From Sphingobium arseniciresistens (GTDB lineage: Bacteria; Pseudomonadota; Alphaproteobacteria; Sphingomonadales; Sphingomonadaceae), in assembly GCA_029167225.1 (NCBI GenBank), contig JARFNK010000002.1:62001-126000 (forward strand): DNA of 64,000 nt. Direction: 5' to 3'. The position numbers and the translations under genes were made by a program. Below the pieces are notes generated by a model that was not told where the DNA came from, made no database searches, and worked only from the letters and a program-made list of their open reading frames with translations. Below, one piece after another: positions 1 through 8,121 of the stretch (its first letter is position 1; every line of letters starts with the position of its first letter).

Positions 1-1426
1 TCCAGCCAATGGCGAGCCGATCTGCGCATCGACCCTGACCAATCCGGGCAATGGCTGCGTACCGTTCAACCCGATGGGTACGGGTGTCAACAGCGCGGCG
101 GCGGCCGGGTACGTCACGGATATGGGCCGTCTCGACCAGACACTGGCCCAGAACGAACTGATGGGTACGGTGCGGGGCAGCCCGTTCTCGACCTGGGCCG
201 GGCCGGTCTCGGTGGCGTTCGGACTTGAACGGCGGACCCTTTCGGTCGCCACCTCGTCCAGCCCGCTCGACATGGCCACGGCGTTCGTGGTCGGCAACTT
301 CAAGGAAACCGCGGGCCGCGTGAAAGCGAGCGAAGGGTTCGCCGAGTTGTTCGTCCCGCTCGCCAAGGATCTGAACTGGGCGCGTGAACTGAGCGTCAAT
401 GGCGCAGTGCGCGTGACCGACTACAGCACGTCGGGCAAGGTCACGACGTGGAAGGGCGGTGCCGTTTACTCGCCGATCTCGGGCGTGATGCTGCGCGGCA
501 CGCGCTCGCGCGATATCCGGGCGCCGAACCTTGGCGAGCTGTTCTCCGCAGGCCAGGCCGGGACGAGCGATATCCTGGATCCGTTCAAGGGCAATATACG
601 CGTTCCGTTCATCATGGTCTCGACCGGCAATCGCAACCTTCGGCCGGAAATCGCCGACAACCTCAGCGGAGGCATCGTCCTCCAGCCGGCCTTCGTGCCG
701 GGGCTGCGGATGTCGCTCGATTATTTCAAGGTCAAGATCAAGGATGCGGTTGATTCGGTTTTGCCGCAGCAGGAACTGGACGGCTGCTATGCCGGACAGA
801 CCGTCTATTGCAGCCTGATCAACCGGGACAGCGCGGGTAACATCACCGTGATCTATGCCAGCCCGGTCAACAACGCCTATGCCCGGACCAGCGGCCTCGA
901 CTTTGAGGCGAGCTACACGATGCCGCTCAGCAACCTGTCTTCTAACTGGAACGGAAGCCTGATGCTGCGCGGGCTGGCGACCCATACCTTTTATTTGACC
1001 CGCGAGACCGGTGGTCGGATAATCGAAGGCGCCGGGGTCAACTATGGCAACATCATGATCACGCCGAACTGGTCTTACAACATCACTGCGGCCTATGAAG
1101 GCGAGCGCTTCTCAGCATCCTGGAGCGGTCACGGCTTCAGCGATGGCGTGCAGAGCAAGCAATATCTCGAATGCACCAGCGGTTGCCCGACATCGACCGG
1201 CGCTTTGACGACGATCGACGACAACAGCGCCCCTGGCCAGTTCCTGATGGACCTGCATTTTGAGTATCGCATTCCGAAGTGGCGCGGTACCGATGCCGCT
1301 TTCTTCCTGCATGTCGAGAATGTGGCCAACAGCGTGCCAAGCAATGTGCATCGCATCGGCTACCTGCCAGGCAACCACGACGTGTTGGGCCGGTCGTTCC
1401 GCGCGGGCTTCCGCGTGTCGATGTAA
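1..1426 (+). CDS. TonB-dependent outer-membrane receptor, 3' part
   Basis: C-terminal part of an outer-membrane beta-barrel that imports a ligand using TonB/ExbB energy. The frame is already open at base 2 and begins with a CVPFNP-type segment found in the early barrel of sphingomonad receptors, so the plug domain lies outside the window. The 475 visible residues are rich in alternating aromatic and polar strands, include a TRSRDIRAPNLGELF segment and end in an aromatic-containing barrel strand (FRAGFRVSM). Two Cys pairs lie in extracellular-loop-like stretches. An esterase follows on the same strand about 70 bp later, and a flavin monooxygenase lies nearby on the other strand, which suggests uptake of an organic compound that is then hydrolysed or oxidised. 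The substrate cannot be read from sequence. Family confident, ligand unknown. Confidence 0.9.
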   Translation, partial: PANGEPICASTLTNPGNGCVPFNPMGTGVNSAAAAGYVTDMGRLDQTLAQNELMGTVRGSPFSTWAGPVSVAFGLERRTLSVATSSSPLDMATAFVVGNFKETAGRVKASEGFAELFVPLAKDLNWARELSVNGAVRVTDYSTSGKVTTWKGGAVYSPISGVMLRGTRSRDIRAPNLGELFSAGQAGTSDILDPFKGNIRVPFIMVSTGNRNLRPEIADNLSGGIVLQPAFVPGLRMSLDYFKVKIKDAVDSVLPQQELDGCYAGQTVYCSLINRDSAGNITVIYASPVNNAYARTSGLDFEASYTMPLSNLSSNWNGSLMLRGLATHTFYLTRETGGRIIEGAGVNYGNIMITPNWSYNITAAYEGERFSASWSGHGFSDGVQSKQYLECTSGCPTSTGALTTIDDNSAPGQFLMDLHFEYRIPKWRGTDAAFFLHVENVANSVPSNVHRIGYLPGNHDVLGRSFRAGFRVSM

Positions 1427-1496
1427 GGAACGGCGCGAAGCGTGGTAGCCCCCGCTTCGCGCCCCTTTCCTGATGCAGATATTCAAAGGAAATTCG

Positions 1497-3122
1497 ATGG
1501 TTCCTGGCGATGAAGACGATAGGCGGGCAAAATCGAGGTGCCGTGCCCAGCGCGGGATCGGGGCCGGATTGCTGCTTTATTGCTCCGCGGTGCTTGCCGC
1601 GTTCGGCGCCGCAGCGCCGGTTCGTGCGGCGGACAATCCTGTCGTCACCATTGCGCAGGGCGCGCTGAAGGGCACGAGCGCCGACGGCATCGAGGCGTTC
1701 AAGGCCATACCCTTTGCCCAGGCGCCCGTAGGTGTCCTGCGCTGGCGTCCGCCAGCGCCGGCGCCGGCCTGGCAGGGCGTTCGCGACGCCACCGCGGCCG
1801 GGCCGGTGTGCATCCAGGGATACAAAACCGCCTCTACCTCCGTGCAATCGGAAGACTGCCTGTTTGTAAACGTGTGGCGTCCCGCCGGGACGGCGCCTGG
1901 AGCGAAGCTGCCGGTCATGGTCTGGATCCACGGCGGCGCATGGTTGGTGGGCGCCGGATCGTTGCCGGTATATGATGGCAGCGAACTGGCCCGGCGCGGG
2001 GTGATCGTGGTTACCCTCAACCACCGGCTTGATCTGCTCGGCTTTTTCGCCCACCCCGCGCTGACGGCCGAAGACCCTTCCGGTCGGCTCGGCAATTATG
2101 GCATCATGGACCAGATTGCTGCTCTCGAATGGGTGCAATCGAATATTGCAGCGCTTGGCGGCGACCCGGGCAACGTCACCATTTTCGGCGAGAGCACGGG
2201 CGGCATTTCGGTGAACGTGCTGATGACCGTTCCCGCAGCGCGCGGCCTGTTTGCCAAAGGGATCGCGCAATCGCCAGGTGGCCGGAGCGAACCTTTGCCG
2301 ATCCGCGGATCCGGGCGGCGCACGGCCGAGGGCGACGGCGAAGCCTTTGCCAAAACGCTTGGCGTTACCGGAACAGGGCCGGACGCCCTGAGTGCCCTGC
2401 GCGCGCTGCCCGCCGAAATGTTCGCGCGCGGATTTTATCCAGGATTCAACGACGAGATCCGCAGCGGCGACATGGGCCCGATCCGTGACGGGATGATGAT
2501 CAAGGAATCCACCATGGCAGCCTTCACCGCCGGCAGGGAGGCGAAGATCCCGTACATCATCGGCAGCACGAGTTGCGAAGGATGCGGATCGCCCCCCAAC
2601 GCTAACACCGCCGCATTTGGTGAAGCCAAGGCGCTGCGGGACCGGGTCATTGCCATTTATGGCGGTGCTTCGATCGAGGCGGCTGTTCAGTTCAGTAGCG
2701 ATCTTCACATGGTCGAGCCGGCCATCACTCTGGCCCGGCTTCACGCGGCGAACGGCCAGAAGACGTGGGTTTACAACTTCGACTATCGCACCAAGGCGAC
2801 CGCGGCGAAGTTTCGCGGCCCGCCGCATTTTGCCGAGGTGCCGTATGTCTTCGGGCGCCTGCGTGATCCGAAATCGGCGGAATACGGGATCGAGTGGTTT
2901 GAGCCGGCGCCCGAGGACCTGCGCGCTTCGGACGACGTGATCACCTACTGGACCAACTTCGCCAAGACCTCGGTGCCCCGCGCGGCGGGCCGGCCGGCGT
3001 GGCGGGCGTTCACCAAGGCGAACGGTATGGCGCTGACATTTTCGGAGGGCGGGCCGGTTCTGGAGCCCCATTTCCGCGAAGCGCGCGTCGATATCGTGAC
3101 GGAACTGGCAAACGCGAAATAA
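1497..3122 (+). CDS. Secreted type-B carboxylesterase
   Basis: Alpha/beta-hydrolase of the carboxylesterase type-B (COesterase) family, 541 aa, which hydrolyses carboxylic esters. An ATG at 1473 is in frame, but an AAAGGA ribosome-binding site sits about 7 bp before the ATG at 1497. A hydrophobic signal segment (GLLLYCSAVLAAFGAAA) ends at VRAADN, so the enzyme is probably exported. Visible motifs: the oxyanion segment HGGAW, the family hallmark SEDCLFVNVW, the nucleophile elbow GESTGG (Ser about residue 233; most relatives have GESAGG) and a His in PPHFAEVPYVFG. The gene lies between the TonB receptor and the convergent SnoaL-like gene, from which a long hairpin separates it. A second family member is at 58177-59628 on the other strand. 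Confidence 0.9.
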   Translation: MVPGDEDDRRAKSRCRAQRGIGAGLLLYCSAVLAAFGAAAPVRAADNPVVTIAQGALKGTSADGIEAFKAIPFAQAPVGVLRWRPPAPAPAWQGVRDATAAGPVCIQGYKTASTSVQSEDCLFVNVWRPAGTAPGAKLPVMVWIHGGAWLVGAGSLPVYDGSELARRGVIVVTLNHRLDLLGFFAHPALTAEDPSGRLGNYGIMDQIAALEWVQSNIAALGGDPGNVTIFGESTGGISVNVLMTVPAARGLFAKGIAQSPGGRSEPLPIRGSGRRTAEGDGEAFAKTLGVTGTGPDALSALRALPAEMFARGFYPGFNDEIRSGDMGPIRDGMMIKESTMAAFTAGREAKIPYIIGSTSCEGCGSPPNANTAAFGEAKALRDRVIAIYGGASIEAAVQFSSDLHMVEPAITLARLHAANGQKTWVYNFDYRTKATAAKFRGPPHFAEVPYVFGRLRDPKSAEYGIEWFEPAPEDLRASDDVITYWTNFAKTSVPRAAGRPAWRAFTKANGMALTFSEGGPVLEPHFREARVDIVTELANAK

Positions 3123-3181
3123 GCGGCGGCGCGCGGCCAAGTTTGCAAAGGCTGCAATCCTGGCTCGCCTGGGCGTGCCAA

Positions 3182-3229
3182 CTCGGGGACGGTGTGATGG
3201 GAGGCAATTCCCATCGCACCATCCCCGAG
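3182..3229. terminator. Long inverted repeat between convergent genes
   Basis: Two 21-nt arms, 3182-3202 and 3209-3229, pair with one C/A mismatch and one G-T wobble around a 6-nt loop. The structure sits in the 117-bp gap between the carboxylesterase (+) stop and the SnoaL-like gene (-) stop, so a bidirectional transcription end is the likely role. There is no long T-run on either side. Confidence 0.6.
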
Positions 3230-3239
3230 CCGTGATGCC

Positions 3240-3791
3240 TTATTTGCCGGTCATGCTCGGCATATTCTCGATCTGGTTCGCTTCGCGCCACAGCACATGC
3301 GATTGCCGCGTGGCGATAAGCCACTTTCCGCCGCGCCGGACGAAGCCGTCCTGGTAACGCAGCCCGCTGGTGAACTTCGTCCGCTTGCCCTGGTCGTTGC
3401 GGATCATGACGGTCGAGCCGTAGGTAATGCCGGTCGCGGTGTCGCCGGTAACGGTGAAGATGGACTGGCCGTGCAGGTGATAGGCCACTTCGAAGCTGTT
3501 GAGATAGGCGCGGAAGGTTTCGCGGATATCGGCGCGCCCGACGTGCGGTGAGCCGACCAGCTTGTCGCCTTCGTAATTCGTGGCGACCGCTTCCTCTGCA
3601 AGCAGAAGCGATGCCGCGTCCACTTCTTTTCGGTCGGCAAGATCGTTGAAGCGGTCCAGAAGTTCCCTGAGCTGAGACTTGTCTTCGAGGAGGTGCAGCC
3701 GGCGGGCAAAGCCCTGGTCCGCCTGAGCTTGCGCTGCGACAACCTGCGGCAGGGTGACGGCGGCCAGTGCGAGGATGGTCTTGATCATCAT
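3240..3791 (-). CDS. Secreted SnoaL/NTF2-fold protein
   Basis: 183-aa protein with an N-terminal signal peptide (MIKTILALAAVTLPQVVAAQ) and then a SnoaL_4/NTF2-like domain. The mature part starts with a helix containing LRELLDRFNDLADRK, the usual opening of this cone-shaped alpha+beta fold, and contains a typical GRADIRETFRAYL segment. Relatives include dehydratases, isomerases and hydroxylating-dioxygenase small subunits, but many have no known activity. Starts at 3791 and 3788 are both possible; a GGAG element favours the second ATG slightly. A periplasmic location is unusual for catalytic NTF2 enzymes. It sits 70 bp downstream of the flavin monooxygenase on the same strand and is probably co-transcribed with it. 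Function unknown. Confidence 0.75.
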   Translation of the reverse strand: MMIKTILALAAVTLPQVVAAQAQADQGFARRLHLLEDKSQLRELLDRFNDLADRKEVDAASLLLAEEAVATNYEGDKLVGSPHVGRADIRETFRAYLNSFEVAYHLHGQSIFTVTGDTATGITYGSTVMIRNDQGKRTKFTSGLRYQDGFVRRGGKWLIATRQSHVLWREANQIENMPSMTGK

Positions 3792-3860
3792 GTCTCCAAA
3801 GTCAGAGCTGGAATGGATAAGAGCCGGGCCGGCGGCCGAGCGAAGGCAAACAGCGCGCGA

Positions 3861-5165
3861 TCATTGCGCCCTGGGGTGGGCCGGCCGGGGCAGGCCAAGA
3901 TGTTCGCGCAGGGTGCTGCCGGTATATTCGGTCCGGAAGAGGCCGCGTTCCTGAAGGATCGGCAGCACGCCATTGATGAAGGCTTCAAGCGGGCCCGGTA
4001 GCGCGGGCGGAATGATGATGAAGCCATCGGCAGCGCCCGACCGGAACCAATGTTCCAGATCGTCCGCCACCATTTCGGGGGTTCCGAACAGCAGCCTGTG
4101 GCCCGACGCGGCGGCGGCATAGTCGCGGATCTGGCGGAGGTTGAAATTGTTCTTGGCCGCAACGGCGGAAAGGGTCTTGGCGTGGCCGCGCATTTCCTCC
4201 CAAGGGATCACGGGTATCGGACCTTCGGGATCGAGATGTTCCACCTCGACCCCCAGCCGGCTCCGCAGTTTCGCCCACGCGGCCGCCGGATCGATATAAT
4301 CGGAGAGATCCCACAGCATCTGCTTGGCCTTCTCCTCCGTCTCGGCGACGAAGGGGCAAACACCCGGCATGATGATCAGGTGGTCAGGATTTCGGCCATT
4401 TTCGGCAGCGAGCGTGCGCAGCCGGTCGCCAAAGGCCTTGGTCGTTTCCGCATTCTCCTGGACCGTAAAGATGACCTCTCCGATCTGCGCCGCGAAGGGA
4501 ATGCCGATTTCGGACGCGCCGGCCTGAAGAATGACGGGATAGCCCTGCGGGGGGCGGGACATGTTGAGCGGCCCGGTCACGGAGAGGTGCTTGCCCTCAT
4601 GGTTGAGCGGGTGCCGCTTGGTCATGTCGGCAAGAACGCCGGATTCCTTGTCGGCGACGATGGCGTCGTCCTCCCAGCTGTCCCACAGCCCCTTGGCGAC
4701 CTGGACGAATTCCGCCGCCCGCTCATAGCGCACTGCCTTGGGCGTTTCGGCGTCGTCGCCGAAATTGCCGGCGGCTTCCGGCGGCGAGGTGGTGACGACG
4801 TTCCATCCCGCCCGTCCGCCGCTCATGTGATCGATCGATCCCATCATGCGGGCAAGGTTGTAGGGCTGGCTGTAGGTGGTCGACACGGTTGCGCCGAGGC
4901 CGATCTTCTCGGTCACAGCGGCGAGGCCGGCGAGCATGGTCATGGCCTCGAGCCGCACGAGATCGCCCGCACCCAGCAGGGACACCGGCGCATCGGCCAC
5001 GAACAGCATGTCGAACTTCGCGTCTTCGGCCATCTTTGCGTATTTCTTGAAATGGCTGAAGTTCTCCGGCCCGTAGGATGCATCGGGCAACCGCCATGCT
5101 CCCATGTGACCGCCCGTGCCGCTCAGCATGAGGGCAAGGTGGAGTTGCTTGTTCGGTGCGGTCAT
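3861..5165 (-). CDS. NtaA/SnaA/DszA-family FMN-dependent monooxygenase
   Basis: 434-aa flavin-dependent oxidoreductase of the bacterial-luciferase (LLM) superfamily, subgroup NtaA/SnaA/SoxA(DszA). These two-component enzymes use FMNH2 supplied by a reductase to oxidise nitrilotriacetate, dibenzothiophene sulfone, alkyl sulfides and similar compounds. The N-terminus shows the subgroup pattern (LMLSGTGGHMGAWR), followed by FDMLFVADAP and the RAGWNVVTT segment diagnostic of the group. The longer frame starts at 5213, but a GGAG lies 7 bp before the ATG at 5165, which gives MTAPNKQ. No flavin reductase is adjacent. The neighbouring TonB receptor and broken solute-binding gene fit a scavenging role. 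Substrate unknown. An inverted repeat at 5318-5331 lies upstream. Confidence 0.9.
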   Translation of the reverse strand: MTAPNKQLHLALMLSGTGGHMGAWRLPDASYGPENFSHFKKYAKMAEDAKFDMLFVADAPVSLLGAGDLVRLEAMTMLAGLAAVTEKIGLGATVSTTYSQPYNLARMMGSIDHMSGGRAGWNVVTTSPPEAAGNFGDDAETPKAVRYERAAEFVQVAKGLWDSWEDDAIVADKESGVLADMTKRHPLNHEGKHLSVTGPLNMSRPPQGYPVILQAGASEIGIPFAAQIGEVIFTVQENAETTKAFGDRLRTLAAENGRNPDHLIIMPGVCPFVAETEEKAKQMLWDLSDYIDPAAAWAKLRSRLGVEVEHLDPEGPIPVIPWEEMRGHAKTLSAVAAKNNFNLRQIRDYAAAASGHRLLFGTPEMVADDLEHWFRSGAADGFIIIPPALPGPLEAFINGVLPILQERGLFRTEYTGSTLREHLGLPRPAHPRAQ

Positions 5166-5547
5166 TCTGTTGCTCCGTGGCATGACTGGCGGTGCTTCAA
5201 TGCAAGTCCCCAAAAGGGACGCGCCTGCTCGTGATAGCGGACTCCCTGGGCCGGCGCCGAATGGTTCGTCGCGAGTCTGCGGTCTGCTGGCGCGGCCTCA
5301 TCGTATCGGCGAATTATCAATGTGTACATTGTAAAATCCCGCAGATTCCACGGAGAATGCACACCGGCGTTCTGATGTGAGCGATCGCGAGTCAAGCTAT
5401 ACAATCCGGCAGTGCAGGCCGGGGACGACGCAGCGGTGGAGATGAAGAGGCGGGCTTCCCAAAAAAGAGATGCATACGTCGTTCGTGGATGTCGAGGCCG
5501 CGCCGTGGACGAAGCGAAGCGCCCACACCGTCCAGGCGCCGCATGGG
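5166..5547. other. Intergenic region upstream of the LLM monooxygenase
   Basis: 382 bp with no credible gene on either strand; the ORFs here have no family-like sequence. The only structure noticed is the inverted repeat at 5318-5331. This stretch should hold the promoter of the monooxygenase. Confidence 0.6.
5318..5331. promoter_or_regulatory. Possible operator: inverted repeat CAATGT-GT-ACATTG
   Basis: Perfect 6-bp arms with a 2-bp spacer, in an AT-rich patch about 155 bp upstream of the monooxygenase start at 5165 and in its probable promoter region. The size and symmetry suit a dimeric repressor of GntR or similar type, but no regulator gene is adjacent and no promoter boxes were assigned. 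Confidence 0.35.
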
Positions 5548-6344
5548 CTAGTGGGCCGGACGCGCGAGATCCAATGCCGAGGCTGAGACGGCACCGTCCT
5601 GGAGTCCGTATTTGCGCAAGACAGCCTGATAGCTTCCGTCGGCGATGGCGCTTTTCATGGCAAGCGTCAGGGCGCGACGAAGGCCAGGCCTGTTCTTGGC
5701 GATCACGAATCCCGACGTGGAGGCATGGCCTTCCAGCACCCCCGGCGTGACGGCCAGGCGGAGGAAGCGTTTGGCAATATAGATGCCGGGCGCTTTGGCC
5801 ACCATGTAGGCGTCGCCGCGCCCGTTGGCGAGCGCGAGATAGGTGTTGAGCGGGTCGCCATACAGGTCTGTCGCGATCGGAGGCCTGCCGGCCGCGATGC
5901 ATTTTTGCGATAGACCCTGGATCACCGGCAATTGGGCGCTACCGCCGGTCGCCGCGAGCCGGCGTCCACAAAGATTGTTGATGTCGACCCCGGTCCGCCC
6001 GGCTTGACCAAGAGGCTGAACCGGGTGCCGAAGTTCGGCACGAAATCAACCGCCTTCTGCCGCTTCGGGCTGATCCCAAGCTGCCCGATCGCCACATCAT
6101 AGCGACCGTTGCGCACGGACAGGGTCAGCGTGGCGAACTTGATGTCGGACACTTCGGGGCGAAGCCCGAGCTTGGTTGCCATCAGCTTGGCGCGTTCGAC
6201 TTCCTCGCCGACGATTTGGCCGCTCTGGATCGAGTTGAAGGGCGGCCAGACCATCGCCCCGGCGATCTTCAACCGGCCGGACTTGCGCATCGCTTCGGGC
6301 AAGGCGGCAGGCTGGGCGTGCGACTTGCCGCATGATCCGGCCAA
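5548..6344 (-). pseudogene. Frameshifted family-3 solute-binding protein
   Basis: Remnant of a periplasmic amino-acid-type (SBP_bac_3) binding protein of an ABC transporter. The first part (from 6344) reads through LKIAGAMVWPPFNSI, DVAIGQLGISPKR and VDFVPNFGTRFSLLVKPGG. It then leaves frame at a run of four C (5988-5991; G on the coding strand). The next frame continues the same protein (VDINNLCGRRLAATGGSAQ, then TDLYGDPLNTYLALANGRGDAYM) to the stop at 5548. The N-terminus is also damaged: an LAGSC lipobox-like remnant is preceded directly by in-frame stops, so the signal sequence is lost. No permease or ATPase gene is adjacent. A single sequencing slip could explain the frameshift but not the missing leader. 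Confidence 0.75.
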
Positions 6345-6489
6345 GGTTCATCTTCACAGGCCCGAGCGATTGCTCGAACTGCCATTCGGCCGTGGATCGG
6401 ACCACCCGGAGGGGCTTGCTCTTTGGGGACTGGCAGACGGCACAATGGGTCTGATGGTCATATATGACAGTCCATCGAAAGACCGTAAC

Positions 6490-6690
6490 GATCGTCCCGT
6501 GTCGATGGCGATAATCATACTGTTCCGCAAAGATGTGCAGCCGGCTTTCCGCATCGCGCCAACCGAATGGATCTGCAAGGAACTGGAAAGGCGGCTCTTC
6601 GGGCAGCCAGGTGACGGTACGGGAATTGGCCCCATCGGCAAGCACGGATGTGATCGGACAGGCGACCAGCCCGCATCGCCAGATGTCCTT
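6490..6690 (-). pseudogene. Fragment resembling the GINT1 N-terminal domain
   Basis: About 67 codons that look like the N-terminal domain found in glucosamine inositolphosphorylceramide transferase-like bacterial proteins: DIWRCGLVACPI, then WLPEEPPFQFLADPFG and RLHIFAEQYDYRHRHGTI. The similarity fades on both sides and the frame becomes nonsense. No start codon, ribosome-binding site or downstream catalytic domain is evident. It is read as a decayed scrap of a glycosyltransferase-type gene. The assignment is from recall of the motif pattern and is moderate to low in certainty. Confidence 0.4.
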
Positions 6691-6839
6691 TCGCCGGGGC
6701 ATGACGCTCGCTACCGCATTCCGCCCAGCCAATGCAAATATTCCCGCATAAGCCGTGCAGATACTGCCGTTGCCGTACGTCTTGCCGGCCATCCCTCTAA
6801 GTCCAGCCATGCCCGCCATCTTCGACGCCTATTCCGACG

Positions 6840-7130
6840 CCACCGGATCGACAGCCATATCCTGATCGCCTTTCTCGCCATCCAAGCCGAGGGCGCTACT
6901 GTTCATGAGATGGAGTCCGAAATCATCGAGAGCGAGAGTTTCGCGATCGACCGGCTGGTGCCAGAGGGGCTGCGGACCGGCGCAGGCGGCGCCGTCCCCA
7001 TTGGGCCGCGCCGGCTGAAGATGGGCATGACCGACATCACTGCGTGGGCGGAGTCACGTGCGGCGCGGCTACTTACAATTCCCCAATGTCGTGCACGGCC
7101 TCAATCGGTTGTCCGCATCGCCCACCAGAT
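6840..7130 (+). other. Coding-like segment of unknown origin
   Basis: One plus-strand frame reads like real protein for about 90 codons (HILIAFLAIQAEGATVHEM, then AIDRLVPEGLRTG, IGPRRLKMGMTDITAWAES) with balanced charge and few rare residues, unlike shadow translations nearby. It has no convincing start or ribosome-binding site and loses character after about 7130. I do not recognise the family. It is best treated as an internal piece of a decayed gene. Confidence 0.3.
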
Positions 7131-7269
7131 GATGCGGACCATCAGTGGCCAGCAGTTGCAGGAAAAGCGGCGATGGAAGCCGGGTCGCTCGCAAGGGATG
7201 CCGAGTGCGTGGCGCCCGACCGCGATCTTGCGGTGACGGGCCGTTGAGCACGACAAAATCGCCTTCGAT

Positions 7270-7780
7270 AACTATGGGGCATGCATCAGCTTGCGCAGAT
7301 GGATGAGGCGGCTGGACCCACACCGGGCAGCTTGCGAGCCACAGCATCCGGTTCTGGAACCCGAGGTCGGCGTCCGCGCGGAAACTGACGGCCGGATTTC
7401 CGACCAGCGGTTCCGGCAAAAGCTCAAGGTCGGGCACATCGACAAGCGCGACTTGCCGTCCCGTAGTCGCGTTTCCACCTGCACATTGGAAAACGGGCAA
7501 GTGGCGCTCCTACCGTCCTTAGCCAGTCGTCCAGCGCTGGCCGCGCCAGGTACGCACAGGCCGTCCGACCTGCCCCAATATGGCGGCGGGGACGACCTGA
7601 CCCGCCGTCGCCTTGTTGGACGCACTCATCGCCATCTCGACCGCGCGCACTTTGTCCATGCCGCGCGCCAGATGCCGAACTTCCGCGCCCGATAGCGCCG
7701 GAATGCTGGAGGCAGCGGAAAGGAGGACGACGCCTTCTGCTTTGGCAGCCTCATCCAATGTTCGGATACGCAATCGCGGC
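7270..7780 (-). pseudogene. Decayed saccharopine dehydrogenase-like gene
   Basis: The minus strand from about 7776 reads LDEAAKAEGVVLLSAASS, then IPALSGAEVRHLARG, MAMSASNKATAG and ILGQVGRPVRTWRG, the middle of saccharopine dehydrogenase-like NAD(P)-binding oxidoreductases. After a stop at 7519 another frame resumes with QVALVDVPDLELLPEPL and FRADADLGFQNRMLWLAS, the following part of the same family. The Rossmann-fold N-terminus (GxGxxG) and the C-terminus are missing, and at least one frameshift separates the surviving pieces. Not functional as it stands. Confidence 0.6.
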
Positions 7781-8115
7781 TTTAACCGCGTCGGTGTCGA
7801 CGTGCAGTTCTCAGCGATCTGGAAGAAGCGCCCGAGCGTTGCCTTTGTCGGGCGGCACGGCTTACCGCCAGCCAATATCAGCAAGCATTTGATGAACACG
7901 CTGCCAACGGCTTCCGTCTCGTCAGTGTCAGCGGATATTGCGACACGGGCATCGGTCGCTATGCGGCGACGTTGCACGCGGACAATTCCGGGCAGCAATG
8001 ACAGGGGCGGCGCGGTCTCGACGCGGCGAGTTAGCAGCAGTTAGATGTGCTTGCTGCGCAGGATTTTCGGCCGACCCAGATTTCCGGCTATGGCGACGGT
8101 TTCTACGCCGCCTGA
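7770..8115 (+). pseudogene. Remnant of a BTRD1-type tandem-repeat protein
   Basis: Plus-strand remains of at least two repeats like the bacterial tandem repeat domain (BTRD1) linked to polyglycine hydrolase-type serine hydrolases. Seen in order: QFSAIWKK and GRHGL in one frame; then, after a frameshift near 7860, TASQYQQAFDEHAANGFRL, VSGYCDTGIGRYAA, a TGA at 7999, a TAG soon after, and DFRPTQISGYGDGFYAA ending at 8115. The frameshift and two in-frame stops show decay. The repeat normally has the pattern (R)HGLxxxxYQxxFDxLxxxGYRxVxVSGY...RYAAIW. Any catalytic domain it once carried is gone. Confidence 0.5.
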
Positions 8116-8121
8116 CGCTCG

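Noticed and set aside
1137-3140. 667-codon minus-strand open frame
   Set aside because: It is antisense to the carboxylesterase, has Arg/Gly/Pro-biased composition and no recognisable domain; a high-GC shadow frame.
6109-7236. 375-codon plus-strand frame treated as one gene
   Set aside because: Its first half is antisense to the binding-protein and glycosyltransferase remnants; only the part from about 6840 looks protein-like, and that is listed separately.
7519-7998. Whole 159-codon minus frame as a saccharopine dehydrogenase
   Set aside because: Only the part below about 7776 resembles the family; the upper part is antisense to the BTRD1-like repeats.
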